From Gleimia europaea ACS-120-V-Col10b (GTDB lineage Bacteria > Actinomycetota > Actinomycetes > Actinomycetales > Actinomycetaceae): a stretch of 64,000 bases of DNA. Below, one piece after another: positions 18,596 to 29,242 of the stretch (positions are counted from its first letter, which is position 1; each line of letters starts with the position of its first letter). Both the position numbers and the translations under genes were made by a program. The stretch spans positions 248,001 to 312,000 of the forward strand of contig NZ_KE150266.1 of assembly GCF_000411155.1 (NCBI RefSeq), read 5' to 3'. The notes beneath the pieces are model-generated. The model was not told the origin of the DNA. It saw only the letters and a list, made by a program, of their open reading frames with translations, and made no database searches.

Positions 18596-19354
18596 ATGCT
18601 GGAAACAGATTTGCAGGTTCACAGAACAGTTGATGAACTCCACGCGAAGGTGGCGCTCTCTCTGGTCCGTAAAATCACTGAGCTTTCGCAGCAGCGTAGC
18701 CGTATTCACTTAGGTATCGCCAGCGATATTAGTAGCACTTTGCTACACAAGATAGCAGATATCATGCATCACCACCCCGACCTCGTAGACCAGTGGTCCC
18801 CGGTTCACATTTGGATGGCCGATGAGCGCTATGTGGATCACGACCATGTCGATCGTGCGGATACCCACATTGATGAGGCATTGGCATCGCGCTTCCCCAT
18901 CGTTCAGCTACACCGGCCCCCTTCGCCGGCAAACAGTAAAAATTTGCAGGCGGCAGCCCGCCAATACGAAGAAGAAATGGTGGCGGTTTATTCCGTGCAC
19001 ACCTTGCTGGATCCGCGTTCAATCGCGCTGGATCTGAGCCTACTGGGGATTGGTCAGGATGGGCATTTTGCATCCCTGTTCCCTTCGCACAACACGCTCG
19101 ATGCAACTGGCTTGTACGTGGCCGAACCGCACTCCCCCAAACCTCCGGCGCAGCGGATCTCGATGACTATTCCCGTGCTACGACGGTCACGAGCGTCATG
19201 GTTTGTAGTCGCAGGTAAGGAGAAGGCTACGGTGTTTGCGCAAGCGCTGCAGGGAGCGAACTTTAGAGAGGTACCCGCAGGCGCCATGAATCAGGTGGGC
19301 ACGCAGTGGTGGGTGGATAAGTCGGCGGCCAGCCGGATTGACCGAATCTTCTAA
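18596..19354 (+). CDS. pgl: 6-phosphogluconolactonase
   Basis: A 252-residue DevB-type lactonase. IHLGIASDIS (near 40), HIWMADERYVDHD (near 80) and LLGIGQDGHFASLFP (near 150) are the sugar-phosphate binding signatures of the family. It hydrolyses 6-phosphogluconolactone in the oxidative pentose phosphate branch. No zwf or opcA accompanies it. Start ATG follows an AAGGCGG site. The 3' end overlaps the convergent rbpA-like gene by 4 bases. Confidence 0.88.
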   Translation: MLETDLQVHRTVDELHAKVALSLVRKITELSQQRSRIHLGIASDISSTLLHKIADIMHHHPDLVDQWSPVHIWMADERYVDHDHVDRADTHIDEALASRFPIVQLHRPPSPANSKNLQAAARQYEEEMVAVYSVHTLLDPRSIALDLSLLGIGQDGHFASLFPSHNTLDATGLYVAEPHSPKPPAQRISMTIPVLRRSRASWFVVAGKEKATVFAQALQGANFREVPAGAMNQVGTQWWVDKSAASRIDRIF

Positions 19355-19638
19355 CGCTCACTTTCACGCAGTCGCCGTAGCGCGTCTGCAAGGATCGCGT
19401 CTTGTTCAGCGGCAGTTCGCCTGGCCGTGGCCTCTTCTAAATGTCTTGTTGCGAGTGGATCTTTGCGTAGAACGGGCGCGCCTGCCGGTTCCACCTTGGG
19501 AGGCGTACGGAAGGCATCCTGGTGACACGTGCCGCATGGGTGGGTGTTAGGAACGTCGAATAGTGAGGTTGCAGAATAAGAAACGCGCGTGACATGGCCA
19601 CGCGCGCAAAAGAATTCGATATTCGCTATCGCATCCAA
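19351..19638 (-). CDS. Divergent RbpA-like RNA polymerase-binding protein
   Basis: A 95-residue protein placed directly after secG (1-base gap), where actinobacteria often carry RbpA. It keeps the zinc-site pattern C11-x3-H15 ... C35-x2-C38 and a C-terminal helical part (HLEEATARRTAAEQDAIL) that lines up with the sigma-interacting helix of RbpA. It begins almost at the zinc site, so the 25-residue N-terminal tail of normal RbpA is missing, and the usual THWDML linker is not conserved. Start TTG with no strong ribosome-binding site, so translation probably depends on secG. The RbpA identity is an inference from context and weak similarity; a small zinc-ribbon protein of other function remains possible. 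Confidence 0.6.
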   Translation of the reverse strand: MDAIANIEFFCARGHVTRVSYSATSLFDVPNTHPCGTCHQDAFRTPPKVEPAGAPVLRKDPLATRHLEEATARRTAAEQDAILADALRRLRESER

Positions 19639-19639
19639 A

Positions 19640-19882
19640 CTAGGCGAACTTCGTCAAGATACCGATCAGCACGATCACGGTAACCCAAACAACAAGGGTG
19701 CCGATTGTGATGCGGTTAAGGTTGCGTTCGGCAACACCGGACGAGCCGGCCGTTGATGAGAAACCTCCACCGAACATGTCGGACAGGCCACCTCCTCGGC
19801 CCTTATGCATCAAAATGGTGAGGATGAGGAACAGGCTCGAGATCACGAGCAACACGTCCAGGATGATTTTTACAGCTGTCAC
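19640..19882 (-). CDS. secG: Preprotein translocase subunit SecG
   Basis: An 80-residue protein with two membrane segments (IILDVLLVISSLFLILTIL and IGTLVVWVTVIVLIGIL) around the glycine-rich loop HKGRGGGLSDMFGG typical of SecG. Partner of SecYE. A terminator separates it from tpiA, so it probably has its own promoter in the 113-bp gap after that terminator, where I see no clear consensus. Confidence 0.95.
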   Translation of the reverse strand: MTAVKIILDVLLVISSLFLILTILMHKGRGGGLSDMFGGGFSSTAGSSGVAERNLNRITIGTLVVWVTVIVLIGILTKFA

Positions 19883-19995
19883 GCTAATCGTTTTCCTTCA
19901 CGCCACGGCGTTTCAACAAACTTTTCTAACCTTTTAGATTCTAGCGTGGCATCGCGAAAGTTCATAGCCGGGCGCGCGAGCATGGTGGCTTTCAC

Positions 19996-20037
19996 TAAAA
20001 ATGTGCCTCCACCGGACTCCTAGCCGGTGGAGGCACA
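19996..20037 (-). terminator. Intrinsic terminator of gap-pgk-tpiA
   Basis: A 14-bp perfect stem (20002-20015 with 20024-20037), followed on the minus strand by five T residues. It lies 8 bases past the tpiA stop. Confidence 0.92.
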
Positions 20038-20045
20038 CTAAGAGG

Positions 20046-20822
20046 TTAGGCGTTGAAGCGAGCGATCTTTGCGAACTCGTCAGCCTTAAGCGATGCACCG
20101 CCAACGAGGGCGCCATCGACGTCCTCCTTAGCCATGATGTCGGCAACGTTCGCCGACTTCACGGAGCCGCCGTAAAGGATTCGCACAGCGTCAGCAGTTG
20201 CTGCGTCGTACAGTTCTCCTACGCGTACGCGGATTGCGCCGCAAACTTCCTGAGCATCCTCAGGGGTTGCAACCTCACCGGTGCCAATAGCCCAGATCGG
20301 CTCGTACGCGATAACGCTCTTCTTGACGTCATCAGCGGACATACCCGCTAGGGCACCATCGATCTGCGCGAGTACGTGCGACACCTGGTTGCCAGCCTTG
20401 CGAACGTCAAGGCCCTCACCACAGCAGATGATCGGCGTCATGCCAGCGGCGAGTGCAACGCGTGCTTTTTCCCCCACCAGGGCGTCAGACTCGCCGTGGT
20501 ATTCGCGGCGCTCCGAGTGGCCCACAACGATGAAGCTGCAGCCAAGCTTGGAAAGCATGGAAGCAGAAATCTCGCCGGTGTATGCACCGTTCTCGTGAGT
20601 GGAAACGTCCTGAGCGCCATACTTGATCTTCATCTCGTCGCCCTCAACAACCGTCTGCACCGAACGGATGTCAGTGAAAGGCGGAATGACAGCTACCTCA
20701 ACAGCTGAGAAATCAAAGTTAGCGTCGGTCAGTTCTTGGTTTAGGCCCTGGACCAAGTGGATCGCCTCTAGGTGATCCATGTTCATTTTCCAGTTGCCAG
20801 CCATAAGCGGCGTACGTGCCAT
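20046..20822 (-). CDS. tpiA: Triosephosphate isomerase
   Basis: A 258-residue enzyme with N-terminal GNWKMN, catalytic His in VGHSERR and Glu in [11 protein letters not shown], and the phosphate loop [10 protein letters not shown]. Converts dihydroxyacetone phosphate and glyceraldehyde 3-phosphate. Lies 5 bases after pgk in the glycolytic operon. Confidence 0.97.
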   Translation of the reverse strand: MARTPLMAGNWKMNMDHLEAIHLVQGLNQELTDANFDFSAVEVAVIPPFTDIRSVQTVVEGDEMKIKYGAQDVSTHENGAYTGEISASMLSKLGCSFIVVGHSERREYHGESDALVGEKARVALAAGMTPIICCGEGLDVRKAGNQVSHVLAQIDGALAGMSADDVKKSVIAYEPIWAIGTGEVATPEDAQEVCGAIRVRVGELYDAATADAVRILYGGSVKSANVADIMAKEDVDGALVGGASLKADEFAKIARFNA

Positions 20823-20827
20823 ATAAA

Positions 20828-22018
20828 TCAGTCCTCCAAAACTGCGATACCCGGAAGCGTCTTGCCCTCAAGGAGTTCGAGGGAAGCGCCACCACCGGTG
20901 GAAATGTGAGAGAAAGTGGATTCGTCGAAGCCGAGCAGACGCACAGCAGCGGCGGAGTCGCCGCCACCAACTACCGAGAAGCAATCGCCCTCAGATAGTG
21001 CGCGAGCAACGGCCTTCGTGCCCCCGGCGAAGTTTTCAAACTCGAATACGCCCATCGGGCCGTTCCAAGCAACGGTCTTCGCCGAAGCAATCTTCGAAGC
21101 GTAGAGTTCCTGCGACTTCGGACCAATGTCGAGGCCCATTTGGTCAGCGGGAATCGCGTCCGCATCAACTACGGTTGGGGTCGCATCCTTCGAAAACTGG
21201 GGCGCAACCACGATGTCGATAGGAAGAACGAGGTCAACACCGCGCTCCTGTGCCTCATCAATGTAACCCTTTACGGTGGCTAGCTGCTCTTCTTCCAGTA
21301 GCGACTTGCCAACTTCGTAGCCCTTCGCCTTAAGGAATGTAAACGCCATGCCACCACCGATGAGGAGCATGTCGGCCTTCTTCAGCAAGTTAGCGATAAC
21401 GCCAAGCTTGTCGGAGACCTTGGAGCCGCCGAGTACAACCGCGTAGGGGCGCTCCGGATTGTCGGTCGCCTTCGACAGGGACTGGATCTCCTTGAGAACA
21501 AGGAGGCCAGCGGCGGACGGGAGCTTCTTCGCAATGTCGTAAACCGAAGCCTGCTTGCGGTGTACAACACCGAAACCGTCGGATACGAAAGCGTCAGCAA
21601 GCTCAGCGAGTTCAGAAGCGAACTCTTCGCGCTCCGCGTCAACCTTTGAGGTCTCACGCGGATCAAAACGCACGTTTTCTAGCAGAAGGATGTCACCGTC
21701 GTTTAGCTTGGCAACCTCCTCCTTAGCGGAGGGGCCGGTAATGTCCTTGGCCAGGAACACGTTGCCGGGAACAAGTTCGCCCAGACGCTTCGCAACCGGG
21801 GCGAGGCTGAACTCAGGCTTAAACTCGCCCTTGGGTCGGCCAAGGTGAGCCATGACGATAACCTTTGCTCCGCTTTCTACCAGCTTGTTCAAGGTGGGTA
21901 GTGCCGCGCGGATACGGCCGTCATCGGTGATCGTCTGGCCATCTAGTGGCACGTTAAAGTCCGAACGAACCAGGACGCGCTTTCCTTTAAGGTCACCTAG
22001 ACTTTCGATCGTTCTCAT
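20828..22018 (-). CDS. pgk: Phosphoglycerate kinase
   Basis: A 396-residue enzyme of normal length. [11 protein letters not shown] (substrate Arg and Asp), HLGRPKGE, and the nucleotide-binding GGSKVSDK and VGGGDSAAA motifs are present. Transfers phosphate from 1,3-bisphosphoglycerate to ADP. A hairpin in the gap-pgk spacer (22060-22093) may set relative expression. Confidence 0.97.
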   Translation of the reverse strand: MRTIESLGDLKGKRVLVRSDFNVPLDGQTITDDGRIRAALPTLNKLVESGAKVIVMAHLGRPKGEFKPEFSLAPVAKRLGELVPGNVFLAKDITGPSAKEEVAKLNDGDILLLENVRFDPRETSKVDAEREEFASELAELADAFVSDGFGVVHRKQASVYDIAKKLPSAAGLLVLKEIQSLSKATDNPERPYAVVLGGSKVSDKLGVIANLLKKADMLLIGGGMAFTFLKAKGYEVGKSLLEEEQLATVKGYIDEAQERGVDLVLPIDIVVAPQFSKDATPTVVDADAIPADQMGLDIGPKSQELYASKIASAKTVAWNGPMGVFEFENFAGGTKAVARALSEGDCFSVVGGGDSAAAVRLLGFDESTFSHISTGGGASLELLEGKTLPGIAVLED

Positions 22019-22059
22019 AAATTCTTCCTCTCGAAGTTCAATGCTTCAGGCCTAAAGAA

Positions 22060-22093
22060 GACGCCCGCGCACGCGTCAGCATGTGCGGGCGTC
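22060..22093 (-). terminator. Hairpin between gap and pgk (attenuator or processing site)
   Basis: GACGCCCGC (22060-22068) pairs with GCGGGCGTC (22085-22093). On the minus strand only a weak T tract (TTCTTTA) follows, so partial termination or mRNA stabilisation is more likely than full termination. Confidence 0.6.
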
Positions 22094-22116
22094 CAACTTT
22101 TACGCTCGACTCTTAA

Positions 22117-23223
<1,107 letters not shown>

Positions 23224-23281
23224 CTAAATTTACACCGTTTCGACTGATTTAGCATGCTCGCGAGCCATTTTTACTTTATTA

Positions 23282-23297
23282 CCAGGAAAACTCCTGG
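23282..23297. terminator. Small hairpin after whiA
   Basis: CCAGGA AAAC TCCTGG is followed by TTTT only on the plus strand. On the minus strand, the direction of whiA, TAATAAAG follows, so it would be a weak whiA terminator at best. Confidence 0.35.
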
Positions 23298-23370
23298 TTT
23301 TGGAAAGGTTTTTGGAGGTAAAAGCTAGGCAAATACAGCATCTAGGTTCGCTATGAAAACGCTATTTTGT

Positions 23371-24351
23371 TTAACCTTCGAGTAAATCAGCGCTCAGGCT
23401 TGCTTCCGTGTCCGGAATCCCGTCTTCATGGGCGCGCTTATCCGCCATTGCAAGAAGCCGACGAATACGGCCCGCAATTGCGTCTTTCGTTAGCTGCGGG
23501 TTGGCGAGTTTACCAAGTTCTTCCAGGGAGGCCTGCGGGTGTGCCACGCGAAGTTCGCCAGCCTCACGCAAGTGCTCGGGCACCTCGTCTCCCAAAATGT
23601 CGAACGCGCGCTTCACCCGTGCGCTTGCCACCACGGCGGCACGCGCAGACCTGCGCAGGTTAGCGTCATCAAAGTTAGCCAGCCGGTTCGCACTCCCCCG
23701 AGCAACGCGGCGCTTTCGGCGTGCCTGCCATACTTCGAGGGTTTCTGGCGCGTCCAGTGCTTGCAGGATCGAGGCGATCCCGTCTGCTTCGCGCACCACA
23801 ACTCGCTGCGCGCTACGAATCTCCCGCACCTTAGCTTGCGCGCCCATACGCCGAGCAAACCCCGCCATTGCGAGCGCGGCCTCCGGGCCGGGCGCCGTGA
23901 TCTCCATTGCCGAAGACCTCCCCGGCTCCATCAGCGAACCGCGTGCAAGGAACGCTCCGCGCCATGCCGCGATCGCTTCCCCGTCGCCCGAAGCAACAAT
24001 CCGGGTGGGCAGGCCGCGCACCGGACGTCCCTGCGCGTCAATCAGGCCGGTCATGCGGGCCAGATGGTCAGCGCGTTCCACCACGCGCACCACATAGCGG
24101 TCGCCCTTCTTCAGCGCTCCCCCAGAGACGATCACCACCGAAGAGTTCACCTTGAACAGCTTCGCCATGAACGTGCGCAGACGCGCGGCCGTGGCGGGTA
24201 AGTCAACCTCGGCCTCGATAATCACGCGGCCCGAAACCAGGTGCAAACCGCCGGCAAAGCGCAACATCGCGGCCACCTCGGAAACCATTTCCGACGGGGT
24301 GGCAACGGGTTTTCTAACCAGTTCCTCTTTCAGAGCGAGCGTCAGCGACAT
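23371..24351 (-). CDS. whiA: DNA-binding protein WhiA
   Basis: A 326-residue protein with the LAGLIDADG-like N-terminal fold (RGAFLARGSLMEPGRS) and a C-terminal helix-turn-helix (ASLEELGKLANPQLTKDAIAGRIRRL, given here as two halves around NPQ). It is a sporulation and division regulator in Streptomyces and conserved in all actinobacteria next to yvcK and rapZ. ATG at 24351 is preferred because GGAAGG precedes it closely. Confidence 0.93.
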   Translation of the reverse strand: MSLTLALKEELVRKPVATPSEMVSEVAAMLRFAGGLHLVSGRVIIEAEVDLPATAARLRTFMAKLFKVNSSVVIVSGGALKKGDRYVVRVVERADHLARMTGLIDAQGRPVRGLPTRIVASGDGEAIAAWRGAFLARGSLMEPGRSSAMEITAPGPEAALAMAGFARRMGAQAKVREIRSAQRVVVREADGIASILQALDAPETLEVWQARRKRRVARGSANRLANFDDANLRRSARAAVVASARVKRAFDILGDEVPEHLREAGELRVAHPQASLEELGKLANPQLTKDAIAGRIRRLLAMADKRAHEDGIPDTEASLSADLLEG

Positions 24352-24367
24352 AAACCTTCCCAAAAAT

Positions 24368-25378
24368 CTAAGCTAGCCAAGCCTCGCGGCGGCCCACTTC
24401 ACCCAAGAAACCATCAAACGCGTCGCGTAGCGCAGCAGCAAGACGGAGCGGGTCATGCAAGGGCTGAGCGCCACCAATCGACACCTGTCGAAGAAGTAGT
24501 CTAGCGCCAACATCGCGAGCGGCGTTTTCAAGATCTTCAATGTCATCCACCGTGGAGGGCTGAGCAATCACCACGTCCAGTGCCAAATCAGGAGCATGCT
24601 GAGCTAAGACGCGCACGTGATCGCCAGCTGAGAGCATCTCTGTCTCTCCCTCTTGCGCGGCAAGATTTAAAACGAGGGCGCGGCGAGCCGGCGTAGAAAC
24701 GAGGGCGTCATGCAGTTTTGGCACGAGCAGGTGGGGAAGCACCGAGGTGTACCACGAACCGGGGCCGAGCACTACCCATTCGGCCTCGGCAATCGCATTC
24801 AAAACCTCGGGGGCAACCGGTGGATCTGCCGGGTTGAGGCGAACCGCGCGGGTCTGTCCCTCGGCAGTGGCCACGGCGCATTGGCCTCGCACAACCCTGG
24901 TGACACCGTCGAGGCCTTCCACATCGGCCTCAATTTCTAATGGGGACTGCGCCATTGGGAGCACGCGGCCGTGGGCGCCAAGGAGGCGTGCGATCCAGTC
25001 GAGGCCCGCCACCTGGTCATCCAACAGCTGCCACAGGGCAACAATCAGAAGATTGCCGAGGGCGTGGTCATCCAATGGCCCCTCGGTATCGAAACGGTGT
25101 TGCATGACGTCACGCCAAGTGAGGCCCCACTCGGAGTCATCGCAAAGCGAAGCGAGTGCCATCCGTAGATCTCCCGGGGGTAACACGTCCATTTCTTTGC
25201 GCAGCCGGCCAGAAGATCCGCCGTCATCGGCAACGGTCACCACTGCCGTAAGCTGATGCGTTATGTGTTTCAGGGCACGCAACGTTGCAGATAAGCCATG
25301 GCCACCACCAAATGCAACCACTCGCGTGCCGGCCTCTCCCCTGCGCGGCCAGCCGTTTGCGTCCAGTAAACCCGCCAC
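24368..25378 (-). CDS. YvcK/CuvA-type gluconeogenesis factor
   Basis: A 336-residue protein of the CofD-like fold: VVAFGGGHGLSATLRAL at residues 21-37, VTVADDGGSSGRLR and PPGDLRMAL are family signatures. YvcK-type proteins bind UDP-sugars and support cell-wall growth on gluconeogenic substrates. It lies between rapZ (2-base gap) and whiA (16-base gap). Confidence 0.9.
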   Translation of the reverse strand: MAGLLDANGWPRRGEAGTRVVAFGGGHGLSATLRALKHITHQLTAVVTVADDGGSSGRLRKEMDVLPPGDLRMALASLCDDSEWGLTWRDVMQHRFDTEGPLDDHALGNLLIVALWQLLDDQVAGLDWIARLLGAHGRVLPMAQSPLEIEADVEGLDGVTRVVRGQCAVATAEGQTRAVRLNPADPPVAPEVLNAIAEAEWVVLGPGSWYTSVLPHLLVPKLHDALVSTPARRALVLNLAAQEGETEMLSAGDHVRVLAQHAPDLALDVVIAQPSTVDDIEDLENAARDVGARLLLRQVSIGGAQPLHDPLRLAAALRDAFDGFLGEVGRREAWLA

Positions 25379-25380
25379 AA

Positions 25381-26337
25381 TTACTCCCTACCCAGGTCCC
25401 TGTGCAGTACACGGACTGGGAAACCTTCGTTACGCAAAGTGGCGGCAATCAGTTCGCTCATGGCAACTGACCTGTGTTTGCCGCCAGTGCATCCTACCGC
25501 GATGGTAGTAAAAGGTTTCAGCTCATTCACGTAGCCGCGGATCATTGGGGCCAAAAGTTTGGCGTAGTTAATGGCAAAATCGCGGGCTCCGGGTTGTTCG
25601 AGCACGTATTTCGCAACCGGCTCATCCCGCCCAGTCAGGTGGCGAAGTTCGCTAACCCAATACGGGTTTGCCAAGAAGCGCACGTCCAGCACGTGGTCCG
25701 CGTCAAGCGGCAGACCGTATTTGAAGCCGAAAGACATGACCGTGAGCTTCAGTTGTGTGTCGGCCTCACCTGCAACGATATCGCGCATGTGCCGAGTGAG
25801 GTCATGCACAGACATTTTCGAGGTGTCGATGATCTCGTCCGCGCGAGCGCGCAGCGGGGCCAGCATCTGCTTTTCCTTGCGAATTCCGTCCAGGATGCGT
25901 CCATCGCCCTGCAATGGGTGTGGGCGCCTGTTGGACTCGTATCGGCGTACGAGTGTGGGTTCGTCCGCCTCTAGAAAGATAATGCGGTAAGTCACCGAAT
26001 CTTCATTCAGTTTCGCGAGCACGTCCTCGAAGTCATTGAAGAACTCCCGGCTACGAACATCTACCACAGCGCCCAGGCGGTGCACGCCCGCTCCATCCAC
26101 GGTCATCATGCCGGCGAGGGCGGGCAGGAGCGCGGGCGGAAGGTTGTCTACGACGTACCAGTCGAGGTCTTCCAGTGCCATCGACGCTCGCGTGCGGCCA
26201 GCACCCGACATTCCGGAGATGATGATGAGCTCCGGGTCGCGCGCTTTTGGAAGCCGTGCCATTTCATCAAGTAGCGGAATGCCTGCGGGCACGGTTGGCG
26301 GGTTGTTTTCGGTTACCGACTTCGTGTCTTCACTCAT
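25381..26337 (-). CDS. rapZ: RNase adapter protein RapZ (YvcJ-type P-loop protein)
   Basis: A 318-residue protein with a P-loop in SGMSGAGRTRA (Arg in place of the usual Lys, common in actinobacteria), WYVVDNLPPALLP, and the C-terminal VGCTGGKHRSV motif. In Enterobacteria RapZ guides RNase E to a small RNA; in actinobacteria the role is less clear. Overlaps uvrC by 4 bases (ATGA). Confidence 0.92.
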   Translation of the reverse strand: MSEDTKSVTENNPPTVPAGIPLLDEMARLPKARDPELIIISGMSGAGRTRASMALEDLDWYVVDNLPPALLPALAGMMTVDGAGVHRLGAVVDVRSREFFNDFEDVLAKLNEDSVTYRIIFLEADEPTLVRRYESNRRPHPLQGDGRILDGIRKEKQMLAPLRARADEIIDTSKMSVHDLTRHMRDIVAGEADTQLKLTVMSFGFKYGLPLDADHVLDVRFLANPYWVSELRHLTGRDEPVAKYVLEQPGARDFAINYAKLLAPMIRGYVNELKPFTTIAVGCTGGKHRSVAMSELIAATLRNEGFPVRVLHRDLGRE

Positions 26338-28382
26338 GTGTCTAGTCTGCCAGCCTTTTGGCCGCTCGTCTCGCTTTCATTGGGGCGGGTCGTATTCGCG
26401 TCCGCATGGAAGAAGTCAAAAATGGTTTGTGCCAGCACCGGACCAACGCCGGGGGTGGTTTGGAGTTCTTCCACACTGGCCTCGCGGATCTTCTTCACTG
26501 ATTTGAACTTCTTGAGTAGTTCCGCCTGCCTACCTGGCCCGAGCCCAGGCACTTTATCGAGAACGGAACGTTTCATCGCCCGGGAGCGTTTTTGGCGGTG
26601 ATGGGTGATGGCAAAGCGGTGCGATTCGTCACGCAGATGTTGCAGTAGGTACAGCCCGGGTGAGGTGCGCGGCAGAATTACCGGGAAGTCGTCACCGGGG
26701 ATCCACACTTCCTCCAGGCGTTTTGCTAGGCCCACTACGGACACGTTTATACCGAGATCTTCCAGGGTTGTTGAGGCGGCGTTTACTTGCGGCAGGCCGC
26801 CGTCAACTACCACCAGGTCGGGCCGGTAGGAGAATCTGCGGGGCAGGCCGGTGTGCGGGTCTACCGGGCCGGAGGCCAGTTCAATGCCGTCATCGTCGTA
26901 ACCGGACTCCCCCGCCTCTTCAGCAAGGAGCCTTTTGAAACGGCGGGTAAGAGTTTCACGCATCGCGGCGGTATCATCCGCCACGCCCTCGCCGTCCTCG
27001 CCCCGGATGGTGAAGTGGCGGTAGTCGGTTTTGCGGGGTGCGCCATCTTCGAATACAACCATGGATGCCACTTGGTTTGTGCCCATCGTGTGAGATACGT
27101 CGTAACATTCGATGCGTAGCGGTGCGGATGAAAGATCCAGGTAGTCACGCAGTTCTTCGAGAGCTTGGCTGCGCTGGGTTAGATCACCGGCCCGCTTGGT
27201 TTTGTGCAGGCGCAGGGCGTGCTCCGCGTTGGCGTGTACGGTTTCCATGAGGGCGCGTTTTTCGCCGCGTTGGGGGATGCGTAGGTCTACGTTGGCGCCG
27301 CGAATCTCGGTGAGCCACTGGGTGACGGCGTCGGCATCAGCAGGTAGGACTGAGACGAGAACCTCGCGCGGAACCGCCGAGGTTGGAGCGTGTTCGACGT
27401 CGTCTACCGAGACAGCGGCGACGCGTTCGTACACATCTTCGCGCGTGGCTTCGGCGTACACCTGTTGGAGGAGGCGCTGCATGAGTTCAGCTTCGCTGGT
27501 GTTGTCGGGGCGATCTACTACCCAGCCGCGCACGCCGCGGATGCGGCCACCACGCACGTGGAACACTTGGACTGCGGCTTCGAGTTCGTCAACTACTTGG
27601 GCGAATACGTCTGCGTCTGTGCCGTCGCCGAGTACCACAGCGTTTTGTTCGAGGACTTTTTCGAGTGCGGCCACTAAGTCGCGCAGGCGGGCGGCGCGTT
27701 CAAAGTCGAGCTTTGCGGCGGCCTGTTTCATTTGGGTTTTGAGGTTGCGAATGTAGGGGCCCACTTTGCCGGACATGAATTGGCATAGTTGTTCGGCTAG
27801 CTCGTAGTGGTCTTGCTCTGAGATTTTGCCAACGCAGGGTGCAGAGCAACGTTCGATGTAGCCGAGTAGGCAGGGCCGTCCGGAACGCTGTGCGCGCTGG
27901 TAGACGCCTGTGGAGCAGGTGCGGATGGGGAATACTCGTTGGAGTTGGTCTACGGTTTCGCGGATGGCCCACACTTGCGAGTAAGGGCCAAAATAGCGGG
28001 TGTCGTTCCGCCGCGCCCCGCGCATGATTTGCATTCGGGGGACGTCCTCCCCCATCGATACTGCAAGATAGGGGTAGGACTTGTCGTCGCGGTACATGAC
28101 GTTGAATCGTGGATCGTACTGTTTGATCCACGAGTATTCGAGGGTGAGCGCTTCAACTTCAGTTGCTACAACCGTCCACTGCACTGATGCTGCAGAGAAC
28201 ACCATCTGTTGGGTGCGCGGATGCAGGTTCGCTGGGTCCTGAAAATAACTGGTGAGGCGGTTACGCAAGTTCTTGGCTTTACCCACGTAAATGACGCGGC
28301 CCTCAGCGTCACGAAAACGATACACCCCAGGTTCAGTGGGGATCTCAGACGTCTTCGGACGATAAGTTACAGGGTCAGCCAC
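26334..28382 (-). CDS. uvrC: Excinuclease ABC subunit C
   Basis: A 682-residue nuclease: N-terminal GIY-YIG domain (PGVYRFRDAEGRVIYVGKA), UVR motif (KLDFERAARLRD), the RNase H-like domain (RIECYDVSHTMGTNQVASM) and C-terminal tandem helix-hairpin-helix (VPGLGPGRQAELL, TPGVGPVLAQ). It cuts both sides of the lesion in nucleotide excision repair with UvrA and UvrB, both also in this window. First gene of uvrC-rapZ-yvcK-whiA. The 151 bp upstream show nothing I can identify. Confidence 0.96.
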   Translation of the reverse strand: MADPVTYRPKTSEIPTEPGVYRFRDAEGRVIYVGKAKNLRNRLTSYFQDPANLHPRTQQMVFSAASVQWTVVATEVEALTLEYSWIKQYDPRFNVMYRDDKSYPYLAVSMGEDVPRMQIMRGARRNDTRYFGPYSQVWAIRETVDQLQRVFPIRTCSTGVYQRAQRSGRPCLLGYIERCSAPCVGKISEQDHYELAEQLCQFMSGKVGPYIRNLKTQMKQAAAKLDFERAARLRDLVAALEKVLEQNAVVLGDGTDADVFAQVVDELEAAVQVFHVRGGRIRGVRGWVVDRPDNTSEAELMQRLLQQVYAEATREDVYERVAAVSVDDVEHAPTSAVPREVLVSVLPADADAVTQWLTEIRGANVDLRIPQRGEKRALMETVHANAEHALRLHKTKRAGDLTQRSQALEELRDYLDLSSAPLRIECYDVSHTMGTNQVASMVVFEDGAPRKTDYRHFTIRGEDGEGVADDTAAMRETLTRRFKRLLAEEAGESGYDDDGIELASGPVDPHTGLPRRFSYRPDLVVVDGGLPQVNAASTTLEDLGINVSVVGLAKRLEEVWIPGDDFPVILPRTSPGLYLLQHLRDESHRFAITHHRQKRSRAMKRSVLDKVPGLGPGRQAELLKKFKSVKKIREASVEELQTTPGVGPVLAQTIFDFFHADANTTRPNESETSGQKAGRLDT

Positions 28383-28533
28383 GCCTCGATTCTACGAAGT
28401 TTAAGCAACGAGGGCGACAGGCGCGTCCGCTATTATCGATTCGCTTACTTGCACGGCATTGCCAATCAAACCGGGAAGCTTCGGGCGCTGATATGCCCCT
28501 TTAGGCTCGCGCGCAGTGCTTTCAGAAAGCCGG

Positions 28534-29121
28534 TCAAATCCCAGTTAACAAGTCCGGCTCGTGGGTATCTAGGCCTCGGGCGTGGGCCACGCGGTGTTCC
28601 AACTGCAAAAGCGAACGTTTACGATCCACGCCGCCCGCGTAACCCGACAGCGTGCCATCCGACGCGATTACCCGGTGACAAGGCACAACAAGCGATAACG
28701 GATTATGTCCCACAGCCGTTCCCACTGCCCGATACGAGCGTGGCCTCCCCACGGCCTGCGCAACTTCCTTATAAGTTGAAACAGCGCCGTATGGGATCTT
28801 TTGCAAGCACCTCCAAACCTGCGTGTAAAAACCCAGATCAGGTAGTTTAAAAGGCACGGTGAAGTCCAAGCGCTGCCCTGCCAAATAATCGTGAATCTGA
28901 TCCGCAGCCGCGCTAAGCACACTGTCTGCCGGCGACACCCACGCACCCAAATCCTGCTCACTCGGCGCCGGATGATGATCCGGAAAATACACGCCCACCA
29001 AAAACTCGCCTTGCGCAACCAAACTCAGTTCACCCAAAGAGGTGACTGTCAGAGTATGGCGCAAAACCAACTCACTATCCCCTTCAACCCAGTAACAACA
29101 AAACGTTTGCGTAATAGACAC
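28534..29121 (-). CDS. ogt: Methylated-DNA-protein cysteine methyltransferase
   Basis: A 195-residue suicide repair protein with the C-terminal winged helix (IPYGAVSTYKEVAQAVGRP) and active-site VPCHRVI, then GYAGGVDRKRSLL. It removes alkyl groups from O6 of guanine. Stands alone between uvrC and the divergent acyl-CoA ligase gene. Confidence 0.93.
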   Translation of the reverse strand: MSITQTFCCYWVEGDSELVLRHTLTVTSLGELSLVAQGEFLVGVYFPDHHPAPSEQDLGAWVSPADSVLSAAADQIHDYLAGQRLDFTVPFKLPDLGFYTQVWRCLQKIPYGAVSTYKEVAQAVGRPRSYRAVGTAVGHNPLSLVVPCHRVIASDGTLSGYAGGVDRKRSLLQLEHRVAHARGLDTHEPDLLTGI

Positions 29122-29167
29122 TGGTCAAAGCAATTAATCACGCCGAAACGAAGCGGTTTTCTTAAAC

Positions 29168-29178
29168 ATACAATTGTG
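29168..29178 (+). promoter_or_regulatory. ATACAATTGTG element upstream of the acyl-CoA ligase gene
   Basis: The same 11 bases as upstream of tkt, here inside an ATACA/TGTAT inverted repeat (29168-29181). TACAAT could be the -10, 65 nt before the gene start. Confidence 0.4.
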
Positions 29179-29242
29179 TATTCGACGCGCACAAAACCTA
29201 TTGGAATCATTATCGAAACCGAAAACTTCCAAAGGAGCGCCG

